The notes below the pieces were generated by a model. That model worked only from the letters and a program-made list of their open reading frames with translations, did not search any database and had not been told where the DNA came from. A stretch of DNA of 22,006 nucleotides from Porphyromonadaceae bacterium UBA4259. Its GTDB lineage: Bacteria; Bacteroidota; Bacteroidia; Bacteroidales; Muribaculaceae. This document shows, in pieces, positions 14,847-21,892 of the stretch. How positions within the stretch are numbered: position 1 is the stretch's first letter; each line of letters starts with the position of its first letter. Location: the NCBI GenBank assembly GCA_002396125.1, contig DGWL01000071.1, forward strand, positions 1-22,006. The letters run 5' to 3'. The position numbers were made by a program, and so were the translations under genes.

Positions 14847-14869
14847 TTTTATAGACCAATCGCCTTAAA
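14847..14869 (-). promoter_or_regulatory. Shared leader motif, copy 2
   Basis: TTTAAG-N4-TTGGTCTATAAAA on the minus strand, identical at 19 fixed positions to the copy at 9459-9481. It lies 156 bp before the ATG of paralogue B. Unlike copy 1, no TAnnTTTG box lies just upstream, so the promoter here is undefined. Confidence 0.45.
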
Positions 14870-14896
14870 TAATAGATGATATTAGCCCTGTTATTG

Positions 14897-15346
14897 TCAC
14901 TTGGTCGTTGCTGCTGAGCACTCAGGGCAGATTCCCTTGAGAACGTAGTTGATGTCATGCACCTTAAAGTTGCCTGGTAACGGGACCACGGGCACATGTA
15001 TGCGGCTAAGACAATAGGTGCGGTGGCAATGCTCGCAGTAGAAATGGGCATGCAGGTCGTCGAGATGCTCACCTTCCTCACCACAGTGGCAACTGCTGTC
15101 GCACACGGCATATTTTATTGATCCGCTGCCGTCGTCGATGGCGTGGATGAGGTGGTGGGTGAGAAACACTGTGATGCAACGGTAGATTGTTGACTTGTCA
15201 ACAGTGTCGAGCTTGTCCTCAAGGCTCTGCAGCGAGAATGCCTCGTGGCAGTTTATCATTTCCTTGAGAACGAGGATGCGCATGGCAGTGGGCTTGATGT
15301 CGCGCTGCTCAAGCATCTCAACTATGTGTTGCCTGTCATTGTCCAT
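14897..15346 (-). CDS. Fur-family metal-responsive transcriptional regulator
   Basis: 149 residues from the ATG at 15346. A longer frame from 15391 would overlap the end of the upstream gene and adds a stretch with no family likeness. The N-terminal winged helix (about 8-72) has KSTIYRCITVFLTHHLI as the recognition region. The C-terminal dimerisation domain has two CxxC pairs, CEHC (104-107) and CPEC (140-143), which bind structural zinc. A His-rich stretch between (EHLDDLHAHFYC) supplies likely regulatory-metal ligands. Members repress iron, zinc or peroxide-stress genes. Which metal it senses cannot be told. It follows the YqaE-like gene by 26 bases and probably shares its transcript; paralogue B lies downstream on the same strand. 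Confidence 0.88.
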   Translation of the reverse strand: MDNDRQHIVEMLEQRDIKPTAMRILVLKEMINCHEAFSLQSLEDKLDTVDKSTIYRCITVFLTHHLIHAIDDGSGSIKYAVCDSSCHCGEEGEHLDDLHAHFYCEHCHRTYCLSRIHVPVVPLPGNFKVHDINYVLKGICPECSAATTK

Positions 15347-15372
15347 AGTGCTGCCTGGTTGTTGCCTGCAGG

Positions 15373-15666
15373 TCATTGCCATCCGTTCCATCCACCGTTG
15401 TTGTGGCGTGGCGGTGTGCTATTGCCCATGAAGTTCTGGTTCTGACCCTGACCGTAGCCTTGGTTATACCCTTGATTGTAGCCCTTGTTATACCCTTGGT
15501 TGTAATGCTGGCCCTTGTCGTTGTTGAGAATAACGAGTGCGGCAATAACACCGGGAATCCATCCGCAACAAGTGAGAATGAAAACTATCAGGAATGAGCC
15601 GCAGCCTTTGTCTACAACAGCAAGTGGAGGGAAGATAATTGCTAGTAAAACTCTTGTGCAAGACAT
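15373..15666 (-). CDS. YqaE/Pmp3-family small membrane protein with YNQG-repeat tail
   Basis: A 97-residue protein. Residues 1-50 fit the Pmp3/YqaE (UPF0057) family: LLAIIFPPLAVVDKGCGSFLIVFILTCCGWIPGVIAALVIL, two membrane helices separated by a short polar turn, with the PPLAV and GWIPGVIxA motifs. The family is a small stress-induced plasma-membrane protein of unclear biochemical role. The tail (51-97) is unusual: about five YNQG/YNKG/YGQG units, then a Gly/Asn/Trp-rich end (GGWNGWQ). It is the first gene before the Fur-family regulator. No consensus promoter was found upstream; CACCTTTG on the minus strand near 15736-15729 is one base off. Confidence 0.82.
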   Translation of the reverse strand: MSCTRVLLAIIFPPLAVVDKGCGSFLIVFILTCCGWIPGVIAALVILNNDKGQHYNQGYNKGYNQGYNQGYGQGQNQNFMGNSTPPRHNNGGWNGWQ

Positions 15667-15742
15667 GTTGTTGAAGTGTTAAATGTTAAGTTTTAAGTTT
15701 TTAAACTATTGTCTAGCAAAAAGTGTGCCAAAGGTGTTTGAG

Positions 15743-17320
15743 TTATTTGCTGCGACTCGAGCGGGGGAGTGGCTGGGCATCGGCAGGGTTGAAATAGTAA
15801 TTGAGTTCGAAAACACCATTTTCATATCCCATCACCACGCGGGTGCCGGCGCTGCTTGTAAACGAGCCGTCGGTGTTAAGTGCAAATCCCTTGGTGCCCA
15901 TGGCGCTGCTCATTAAATCATAGAGGCGCTCCTCGGTGCCGGGAGCACATTCGGTGACAGCAAAGCTAATGCTGACTCCGGTGACGCGGGCTTGATAATT
16001 GAACTCGGCCGCGTTGACAACCTTGGCCATTTGTGTGGTGTCGGCAAGGGTCTCGAGGTCAAGACTGTCGGTGCCAGTCGCACTGTTGAGGCGAGCTATG
16101 TCGCTGTCGAAATGATAGGTCAAGAACATGGGCGGCATGGCACGGTCAATGCGACGCATGCCAAGATAGGCAGCCGGTTGAACACCCACCAGCTGGTTCA
16201 TGTCCATGAGGGTTGCTCCCTTGTGGGCTCCACAAGCGCTGCTCTCGTCGATGAAGCTCAGCAGGTTGGCGGCAGTTACCTCGGCGTTAATGTAGCCTCG
16301 CACGGCTTGAGCCTCGGCATTGAGTTGCTTGTAGTCGACAAACTTGGCGTTTCCCACCTGCTTGCCGTGGTCGTCGAGCAGCACCATCACGCTGTCTTTG
16401 CTGGCGATGTAGCGCTTGCTGGTCACGTTGTTCAGGTATTGATACTCAATGGGGATGAGCACTTTGTTGTCATTATCTACAAGCCCCATGCGGTCGCCTT
16501 TCACAATCATGTACTTGCCGTCGCCGGCATAGCGGCCGTCGCGATAGTTGGCATCTTTAATCTTCTTGGGCATCTCCAGTGGGGTAGTGGTTTCCTTGCC
16601 GTTCTTGTCGAGATAAACAATAGAGTCTTTCTTGCTTGCGGCAAGCACTCCCATGCGGTAGTAGGGTGTGAGAATTTGATATTCCTTGGAGTCGATATCA
16701 CACAGCTTGGTGCCGTTGATGTCGATGACACTTATTGTGGCAGTGGTGTCGCCGGCGTTACTGAACGATACCAGGGCTACGGGGTCGGTGAGGAAGGGGC
16801 GTGCAAAACCCAGCTTGGGGGCAATGACGGTATCACCCTTGGTGTCGATATAGCCATAGCGGTCAAGGTCGGTGTGAATCAATGAGCGCCCGTTGCGGAA
16901 CGTGCCTGCGCTCAGCACGCTCGGGGAGAGCATTGCCACTGTGTTACACTGGGTGTCGATTACCTCTAATGGCTTGCCTGGCTTGCTCACAACGGCATAG
17001 CCGCCGCTGAAGCTTGTCACGCTACCATACTGCTCGCTGTTGACAGGTTTCTTGCAGTCGGCAACGTTATAGTAGTTGTAACGTCCGTTACTGTCGGGGA
17101 CAAAGAACATGTCATCGGTCACTGCCGATGGAGCGTGCATAAAAGCGTCCTTGGCAATCACTTGACCATTCTCGATGTCGAGAATGCTCCACTTGTCGCT
17201 ACCTTGTAGCCTTACGCTCAAGTACTTGGTGTCCTCAAGATAAGTGTTTTCTTCCTTGTTGCAACCGGCAAGCATCACCAGTGCAACCACAATGAAAGTG
17301 ATAATGTTATACTTTTTCAT
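15743..17320 (-). CDS. WG-repeat lipoprotein, probably surface-exposed
   Basis: A 525-residue protein. The signal peptide ends in a lipobox, VMLAGC, with Cys20 as the lipidation site. The next residues, NKEEN, fit the K-(D/E)2 type of lipoprotein export signal described in Bacteroidetes, so display on the outer face of the outer membrane is plausible. The middle region (about 40-330) has degenerate WG repeats, clearest at RYGYIDTKGDTVIAPKLGFARPF and MGLVDNDNKVLIPIEYQYL, giving a beta-propeller-like stack. The C-terminal 190 residues match nothing I recognise. Function unknown. The gene appears monocistronic, with TAATTTTG on the minus strand just upstream. Confidence 0.75.
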   Translation of the reverse strand: MKKYNIITFIVVALVMLAGCNKEENTYLEDTKYLSVRLQGSDKWSILDIENGQVIAKDAFMHAPSAVTDDMFFVPDSNGRYNYYNVADCKKPVNSEQYGSVTSFSGGYAVVSKPGKPLEVIDTQCNTVAMLSPSVLSAGTFRNGRSLIHTDLDRYGYIDTKGDTVIAPKLGFARPFLTDPVALVSFSNAGDTTATISVIDINGTKLCDIDSKEYQILTPYYRMGVLAASKKDSIVYLDKNGKETTTPLEMPKKIKDANYRDGRYAGDGKYMIVKGDRMGLVDNDNKVLIPIEYQYLNNVTSKRYIASKDSVMVLLDDHGKQVGNAKFVDYKQLNAEAQAVRGYINAEVTAANLLSFIDESSACGAHKGATLMDMNQLVGVQPAAYLGMRRIDRAMPPMFLTYHFDSDIARLNSATGTDSLDLETLADTTQMAKVVNAAEFNYQARVTGVSISFAVTECAPGTEERLYDLMSSAMGTKGFALNTDGSFTSSAGTRVVMGYENGVFELNYYFNPADAQPLPRSSRSK

Positions 17321-17347
17321 ATTTTATTGTTAATTCTTTTACTGTTG

Positions 17348-17355
17348 CAAAATTA
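17348..17355 (-). promoter_or_regulatory. -7 element (TAATTTTG) for the WG-repeat lipoprotein
   Basis: On the minus strand this is an exact TAnnTTTG match, 27 bp before the ATG at 17320. A TTG sits 24 bp further upstream, slightly beyond the usual spacing. Confidence 0.45.
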
Positions 17356-17410
17356 ATAAAAAACTCGCTTGGAGAAAAACAATGGGATTATTTAATGTGT
17401 TCCACTTGGG

Positions 17411-17983
17411 TTAAACCACGCGGTCGGGATGATGGGCAATGAAGTCTTTCCACGACTTGCTGCCGCTACTGGCAAAAGGCTTCTTGCTCTCGTAGTAGTG
17501 GCACAGGGCTGCTGCCAAGGCATCGGTGGCATCGAGCAGGCTGGGCATGTCGGCTGGGTTGATGTTGAGCTGGCGCTGCAGCATCATCGCCACTTGCTCC
17601 TTGCTGGCGGCACCATTGCCGGTGATTGCCATTTTAATCTTGCGTGGTTCATACTCGGCGATAGGCACTTGACGGCCCAGGGCGGCAGCCATTGCCACAC
17701 CCTGTGCACGGCCCAGCTTGAGCATCGATTGCACGTTCTTTCCGTAGAAAGGCGCCTCGATTGCCATCTCGTCGGGCAAGAACTCTTCAACTAAACTCAG
17801 CACGCGGTCATAGATGCGACGCAGGCGCATGTAGTGGTCATCTAGCTTGTTGAGTTGAAGTACACCCATGGCGATGAGCATGGGCTTGCCCGCTTTCACA
17901 CCAAGCAGACCATAACCCATCACGTTGGTGCCGGGGTCAATACCTATTATTATTTTATCATATTGGTCTTCTTTGTTGCTCAT
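17411..17983 (-). CDS. ruvC: Crossover junction endodeoxyribonuclease RuvC
   Basis: A 190-residue RNase H-fold resolvase. All four acidic catalytic residues are visible: IIGIDPGTN (Asp16), MAIEAPFYGKN (Glu76) and LLDATDALAAALCH (Asp151, Asp154), with spacing as in E. coli RuvC. It cuts Holliday junctions symmetrically as a dimer with RuvAB during recombinational repair. It is slightly longer than the usual 160-175 residues owing to a tail after 165 ending in a basic segment. The DUF4286 gene ends six bases upstream, so the two form an operon, an arrangement I know from other Bacteroidetes. ruvA and ruvB are not in the window. Confidence 0.95.
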   Translation of the reverse strand: MSNKEDQYDKIIIGIDPGTNVMGYGLLGVKAGKPMLIAMGVLQLNKLDDHYMRLRRIYDRVLSLVEEFLPDEMAIEAPFYGKNVQSMLKLGRAQGVAMAAALGRQVPIAEYEPRKIKMAITGNGAASKEQVAMMLQRQLNINPADMPSLLDATDALAAALCHYYESKKPFASSGSKSWKDFIAHHPDRVV

Positions 17984-17989
17984 TGTCGC

Positions 17990-18295
17990 TTATATTTCAA
18001 TGTTCTCCATGAACGTTGTGAAGCCGGCAACCTTGGCGCCGAAGCGCTCGGTGAGTTGCTGATGTAGCCGCTTGCCCACAGCTTGATTCCATCGTTGCAG
18101 TTGGCCAAGAGTGGGGGCTTCAAACTGTAGTGCAAAGCACGCGCCACCCTCGTTGTGACCCATCATGCGCATTAGCCTGGGGGTGCTCACCATGCCCCCA
18201 TCCAGTGCCTGTGGCAGGTAGGTGTCTTTGATCCAGTCGAGGAATTCTCCGCTAACGCTGCAATCAATGTGATATGTGGTGTTGCAAACTATCAT
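17990..18295 (-). CDS. DUF4286-family small protein
   Basis: 101 residues from the ATG at 18295, starting MIVCNTTYHID, the usual opening of DUF4286 proteins. A longer frame from 18313 is rejected because its extra codons run into a TAATTTTG promoter box (18308-18301). It is a probable ferredoxin-like alpha/beta cytosolic protein without known function. Internal marks are DWIKDTYLPQAL, MRMMGH and SFALQFEA-like FALQFEAPT. It is first in an operon with ruvC and divergent from speA. Confidence 0.8.
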   Translation of the reverse strand: MIVCNTTYHIDCSVSGEFLDWIKDTYLPQALDGGMVSTPRLMRMMGHNEGGACFALQFEAPTLGQLQRWNQAVGKRLHQQLTERFGAKVAGFTTFMENIEI

Positions 18296-18300
18296 CTCTG

Positions 18301-18308
18301 CAAAATTA
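18301..18308 (-). promoter_or_regulatory. -7 element (TAATTTTG) for DUF4286-ruvC
   Basis: Exact TAnnTTTG on the minus strand, ending six bases before the ATG at 18295. The transcript would be leaderless or nearly so. No -33 TTG at standard spacing. Confidence 0.5.
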
Positions 18309-18371
18309 CTCATAAAAAGAGAAATAACTGGTTTTTCTTGCCAAAAATTAGTGATTTTGACTTTTTAATTG

Positions 18372-18379
18372 TATTTTTG
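18372..18379 (+). promoter_or_regulatory. -7 element (TATTTTTG) for speA
   Basis: Exact TAnnTTTG. TTTG at 18356-18359 is only 12 bp upstream, shorter than usual. A start near 18386 would leave a leader of about 100 nt before the presumed non-AUG start at 18487. Confidence 0.5.
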
Positions 18380-18486
18380 CCGATAAATTGGGGCAGTAGC
18401 GATTGTCTAAGAAAAACATCGCTTGGCCCAGAGTGAGAAAAAACTGGCAGTATTCACCCTTTTAAAACCTTACTACTACGAGCAGC

Positions 18487-20397
18487 ATCAGCAAGTGGCG
18501 TATTGAGGACAGCGCCGAACTCTACAACATTAATGGTTGGGGCCTCAAGTATTTCTCAATCAACGATAAGGGGCACATGGCTGTGACCCCCAAGCAAACC
18601 TACACAGGCGTTGACCTGGTGGAAGTGATGGAACAACTGCGGCAGCGCAACATCTCGGCACCGGTGCTCTTGCGGTTTCCCGATATTCTCGACAATCGCA
18701 TCGAGAAGATTTCCAGTTGTTTCAAGAAGGCCGCTAAGGAATATGATTATCAGGCTCAAAACTTCATCATCTATCCAATCAAGGTGAACCAGATGGAGCC
18801 TGTGGTGCGAGAGCTTGTCACCCATGGCAGGAAGTTCAACATTGGCCTGGAGGCAGGTTCTAAACCCGAGCTGCACGCTGTGCTGGCAATGAACATGGGT
18901 AAGATTTCGGAGAATTCACTCATCATTTGCAATGGTTACAAGGATGAGAACTACGTGGAGCTGGCATTGCTTGCCCAAAAGATGGGGCGACGCATCTTCC
19001 TCGTGGTGGAGAAACTCAATGAACTCAAACTCATTACCAGCGTTGCTAAGCGGCTTAACATCCGTCCCAATGTGGGCATTCGCATCAAGCTGTCGAGCAG
19101 TGGCAGTGGCAAGTGGGAAGAGAGTGGTGGCGATCGCAGCAAGTTTGGCCTCAACACCAGCGAGTTGCAGTCGGCAATGGAATTCTTGCAAGATAACAAG
19201 ATGGTTGATTGCCTGAAGCTCATCCATTTCCACATTGGTAGTCAGGTGACAAAAATTCGCCGCATCAAGAATGCTTTGCGCGAGGCTTGCCAGTTCTACG
19301 TTCAACTCACTCAATTGGGTTTCGACATCGATTTTATCGATATCGGCGGAGGCTTGGGTGTTGACTACGACGGCACTCGTAACAGTGCCAGCGAGAATAG
19401 CATGAACTACAGCATTCAGGAATATGTCAACGACTCGGTTTATCAACTCGTGGACGCATGCAGCAAGAATGGCGTGAAGCATCCCAACATCATCACCGAG
19501 AGCGGGCGCAGTCTCACTGCCCACCACTCGGTGCTCGTGGTGGAGGTGCTGGAAACCACAAGCCTGCCACAGTGGGACGACGAGAACGACCATTTGCGCG
19601 AGGATGAGAATGAACTGGTGCGCGACCTCTACGAGATTTATGATAAAATTAACATGGCACGTTTGCTCGAGGACTGGCACGATGCTTTGCAGATTCGTGA
19701 GGAAGCCCTTGACCGCTTCTCGTTGGGAATGCTCGACTTGCGCACACGAGCCATGGTTGAAAAACTCTTTTGGAGCGTGGCACGTGAGGTGAATATGCTC
19801 GCCAGCGACATGAAACATGCTCCCGAGGAGTTGCGCAGCGTGGCACGCATGTTGCCCGAGAAGTACTTCTGTAACTTCTCGCTCTTCCAGTCGCTGCCCG
19901 ACTCTTGGGCCATCGACCAGGTGTTCCCCGTGGTTCCGCTAGGTCGCCTCAACGAGCGCCCCGACCGCTATGCTACCCTGCAGGACATTACCTGCGACAG
20001 CGACGGCAAGATAGGCAATTTTATCTCTAATCAGGGTTTCTCTCACTACCTGCCCGTGCACCAGCCCAAGGATGGTGAACACTACTACCTGGGTGTGTTC
20101 CTGGTGGGTGCCTATCAAGAGATTTTGGGTGACTTGCACAACCTCTTTGGCGACACTAACGCTGTGCACATCGATGTGTATAAAGACCACTATGAGATTG
20201 ATCAGGTGATTGATGGCGAGACTGTTGCCGAGGTGCTCGACTATGTGCAGTTCAGCCCCAAGGAGCTCGTGCGCAACGTGGAGTCGTGGGTGTCGGAGTC
20301 AATTCGCACCAAGAAGATTACGGCCGAGGAAGGCAACGAGTTCGTGCGCAATTATCGCTCAGGTCTTTACGGCTACACCTATCTTGAGAAAGAATAG
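18487..20397 (+). CDS. speA: Biosynthetic arginine decarboxylase, probable non-AUG start
   Basis: Makes agmatine and CO2 from arginine, the first step of polyamine synthesis, as a PLP- and Mg-dependent cytosolic enzyme. Marks: NFIIYPIKVNQ with the PLP lysine (Lys69 counted from the ATG at 18577), NIGLEAGSKPEL, KLIHFHIGSQ, IGGGLGVDYDG, FCNFSLFQSLPDSWAIDQ, LQDITCDSDG and VFLVGAYQEILGDLHNLFGD. The ATG at 18577 gives 606 residues, but the same frame continues upstream as SKWRIEDSAELYNINGWGLK, the conserved N-terminus of this family. An in-frame TAA at 18463-18465 bounds it, and no ATG, GTG or TTG lies between that stop and 18577. The residue aligned with the usual first Met is an ATC (18487), giving 637 codons. 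ACG at 18478 is an alternative. Confidence 0.93.
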   Translation: MSKWRIEDSAELYNINGWGLKYFSINDKGHMAVTPKQTYTGVDLVEVMEQLRQRNISAPVLLRFPDILDNRIEKISSCFKKAAKEYDYQAQNFIIYPIKVNQMEPVVRELVTHGRKFNIGLEAGSKPELHAVLAMNMGKISENSLIICNGYKDENYVELALLAQKMGRRIFLVVEKLNELKLITSVAKRLNIRPNVGIRIKLSSSGSGKWEESGGDRSKFGLNTSELQSAMEFLQDNKMVDCLKLIHFHIGSQVTKIRRIKNALREACQFYVQLTQLGFDIDFIDIGGGLGVDYDGTRNSASENSMNYSIQEYVNDSVYQLVDACSKNGVKHPNIITESGRSLTAHHSVLVVEVLETTSLPQWDDENDHLREDENELVRDLYEIYDKINMARLLEDWHDALQIREEALDRFSLGMLDLRTRAMVEKLFWSVAREVNMLASDMKHAPEELRSVARMLPEKYFCNFSLFQSLPDSWAIDQVFPVVPLGRLNERPDRYATLQDITCDSDGKIGNFISNQGFSHYLPVHQPKDGEHYYLGVFLVGAYQEILGDLHNLFGDTNAVHIDVYKDHYEIDQVIDGETVAEVLDYVQFSPKELVRNVESWVSESIRTKKITAEEGNEFVRNYRSGLYGYTYLEKE

Positions 20398-20420
20398 CGT
20401 TACCTTCTTTCCAGGCAATG

Positions 20421-20464
20421 AAAAATGCGACACCCTGGCTTTCGTCGGGGTGTCGCATCTTTTT
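20421..20464. terminator. Bidirectional intrinsic terminator between speA and the 20489-20776 gene
   Basis: The 11-bp stem ATGCGACACCC (20425-20435) / GGGTGTCGCAT (20448-20458) is followed by CTTTTT on the plus strand and preceded by AAAAA, so it can stop both convergent transcripts. Confidence 0.88.
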
Positions 20465-20488
20465 GCTGTGAATAATAATGGCCTCGGT

Positions 20489-20776
20489 CTACATTGCGAT
20501 TATCTCGCTCAGTGGATATTGCCTGCCGGCTTGTGTCCATGTCCAGGAGTAACCTTCGTAGCCCTCGGGGTAGTAGATGTGAGTGAGGCGGTGCCATTGT
20601 GGGCGGCCATAGTCGCTCGACTCACCGCTAAGTTCCACTTGGCGTAATGCATGGTTAATTCGCCAGTAGCCACCACCCAGGCATGTGTCGCCAGGTAGGA
20701 GCAAGTGCTTGTGCAATGCCACCATGCCCAAGCGCAATTGTCCGTTCTGGGTGATGATAAACTTGGGATAATTCAT
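20489..20776 (-). CDS. Small conserved-looking hypothetical protein
   Basis: A 95-residue soluble protein that I cannot assign. It opens MNYPKFIITQNGQLRLGMVALHKHL, then has a GGGYWRIN turn and an aromatic-rich second half (YGRPQWHRL, YYPEGYEGYSWTW). There is no signal peptide, membrane segment or metal-binding motif. The start is the only ATG near the beginning of the frame. Codon use resembles the neighbours and a shared terminator closes the gene, supporting a real gene. It lies between convergent speA and the aspartate kinase gene, 145 bp downstream of the latter; that gap holds no recognisable signal or coding remnant. Confidence 0.6.
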   Translation of the reverse strand: MNYPKFIITQNGQLRLGMVALHKHLLLPGDTCLGGGYWRINHALRQVELSGESSDYGRPQWHRLTHIYYPEGYEGYSWTWTQAGRQYPLSEIIAM

Positions 20777-20921
20777 TCACTTAACTGAAGCCGCCTTTTT
20801 TCTTAAACGGGATAAATACTGCTGGAATAAGCTTGCTCCTTTAAGAATTGAAAAGCTGTAGCCGAGGCATTGGTTAAAAATAATTCTTTCGTTATTACAT
20901 TATCTCGAAACCGGTGGTAGA

Positions 20922-21788
20922 TTACCTGTCGCTAATCAATGTCCCCAATGCAGTGTAGTTGAAGGTGTTCTTTACCCAAATGGGGATTTTCTTCTCGGCA
21001 ACAGGCTTGATTGTGGGAGCATAAATAACCTTTGCGCCGGCGTCACACATTTGCTGTGCCTGCTCATAGGTCATCTCTCTTATCACGGTTGCCGTAGGGT
21101 CTTTCTTGGGGTCGGCTGTCATGAAACCGTCAACATCGGTCCAAATTTCCAGGCACTCGGCGTTGAGAGCGCTAGCCACGATGGCTGCCGTGTAGTCGCT
21201 GCCGCCACGGCCCAGGTTGGATATGCGCCGGCTCTTGCTGTCGCGCGAGATGAAGCCGCCCATCACAGCCACTTTGCCCTTAAATGTGCCCAGAGTCTTG
21301 GCAATGTTGGCGCAAGTGGCTTCCATGTCACACTCATGGTTGTTGCTTCTCACTATCTCGAGAGAGTTGAAATGAGTGGCATCATCAATGATGAGGCTGA
21401 TGATTAGCGATGACAGCCGCTCGCCGTAGCTCACGATTTCCTCGATGTCGCCCTCGGTGAGTTCTTCGCTGCGTGAGATATCGGTGTAGGCATTGCTCAA
21501 CTCATAGAACAAGGCACGCACCCGGTTGAGAGCATCGTCAATCTCCTCGCCGGTAACAAGCTGGTTCATGATTTCGTTGTGCCTCGCGGTGATGTCTTGC
21601 ACAATGCGATAGGCGGCAATGTCATTACGTGCGGCCATGTTAGCTGCCTTGATGAGTGTGTCGGTAAGGCCACCCAATGCCGAGACCACAACCACCACTT
21701 GACCTTGCTCGTTCTCCACGATGTGTTTCACGTTGCGCAAGGCTTCAACTGTTCCAACCGATGTTCCTCCAAATTTCAGTACTTTCAT
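20922..21788 (-). CDS. Aspartate kinase, catalytic domain only (no ACT domains)
   Basis: 288 residues from the ATG at 21788. An upstream ATG at 21818 is rejected because a promoter box (21823-21816) overlaps its codons. The amino-acid kinase fold is intact: MKVLKFGGTSVG (Lys5), VVVVSALGGLTD (33-43), EEIVSYGERLSS, NLGRGGSDYTAA (191-202), WTDVDGFMTADP (216-227), GAKVIYAPTIKP and a final NTFNYTALGTLISDR. It would phosphorylate aspartate for the lysine, threonine and methionine pathways. Family members usually continue for another 150 or more residues with two regulatory ACT domains, or as an AK-homoserine dehydrogenase fusion. Here a TAA follows at the domain boundary and no ACT-like coding is visible in the next 145 bp. 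Feedback inhibition by lysine or threonine would be absent. Confidence 0.88.
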   Translation of the reverse strand: MKVLKFGGTSVGTVEALRNVKHIVENEQGQVVVVVSALGGLTDTLIKAANMAARNDIAAYRIVQDITARHNEIMNQLVTGEEIDDALNRVRALFYELSNAYTDISRSEELTEGDIEEIVSYGERLSSLIISLIIDDATHFNSLEIVRSNNHECDMEATCANIAKTLGTFKGKVAVMGGFISRDSKSRRISNLGRGGSDYTAAIVASALNAECLEIWTDVDGFMTADPKKDPTATVIREMTYEQAQQMCDAGAKVIYAPTIKPVAEKKIPIWVKNTFNYTALGTLISDR

Positions 21789-21815
21789 GAGTGTAATTCT
21801 ATTTTTTTTACCGTT

Positions 21816-21823
21816 CAAAGTTA
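21816..21823 (-). promoter_or_regulatory. -7 element (TAACTTTG) for the aspartate kinase gene
   Basis: Exact TAnnTTTG on the minus strand, 27 bp before the ATG at 21788. It excludes the longer ORF start at 21818. Confidence 0.5.
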
Positions 21824-21853
21824 GTGCTTTTTCTTGATATGGATGAAATAAAA

Positions 21854-21884
21854 TTGCATAAAAAGCGATTATTTCTTATTTTTG
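21854..21884 (+). promoter_or_regulatory. Promoter of the YqgE/AlgH gene
   Basis: TTG (21854-21856), 20 bp, TATTTTTG (21877-21884): matches both boxes. The predicted start (about 21890) is within a few bases of the ATG at 21893, so the mRNA would be leaderless or nearly so. Confidence 0.6.
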
Positions 21885-21892
21885 CCACCGAA

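Noticed and set aside
15331..15391. Longer Fur-family start at 15391
   Set aside because: It would overlap the end of the YqaE-like gene, and the extra residues do not look like the family. The ATG at 15346 fits better.
15992..16885. A 297-codon plus-strand frame opposite the WG-repeat lipoprotein
   Set aside because: The opposite strand has a lipobox and WG repeats. This frame is a Val/Gly/His-rich shadow.
18433..18465. GTG AGA AAA at 18433 considered as the speA start
   Set aside because: It is in frame but reaches a TAA at 18463-18465 before the conserved N-terminal sequence.
18916..19818. A 300-codon minus-strand frame opposite speA
   Set aside because: The plus-strand reading is unmistakable arginine decarboxylase; the minus frame has no family likeness.
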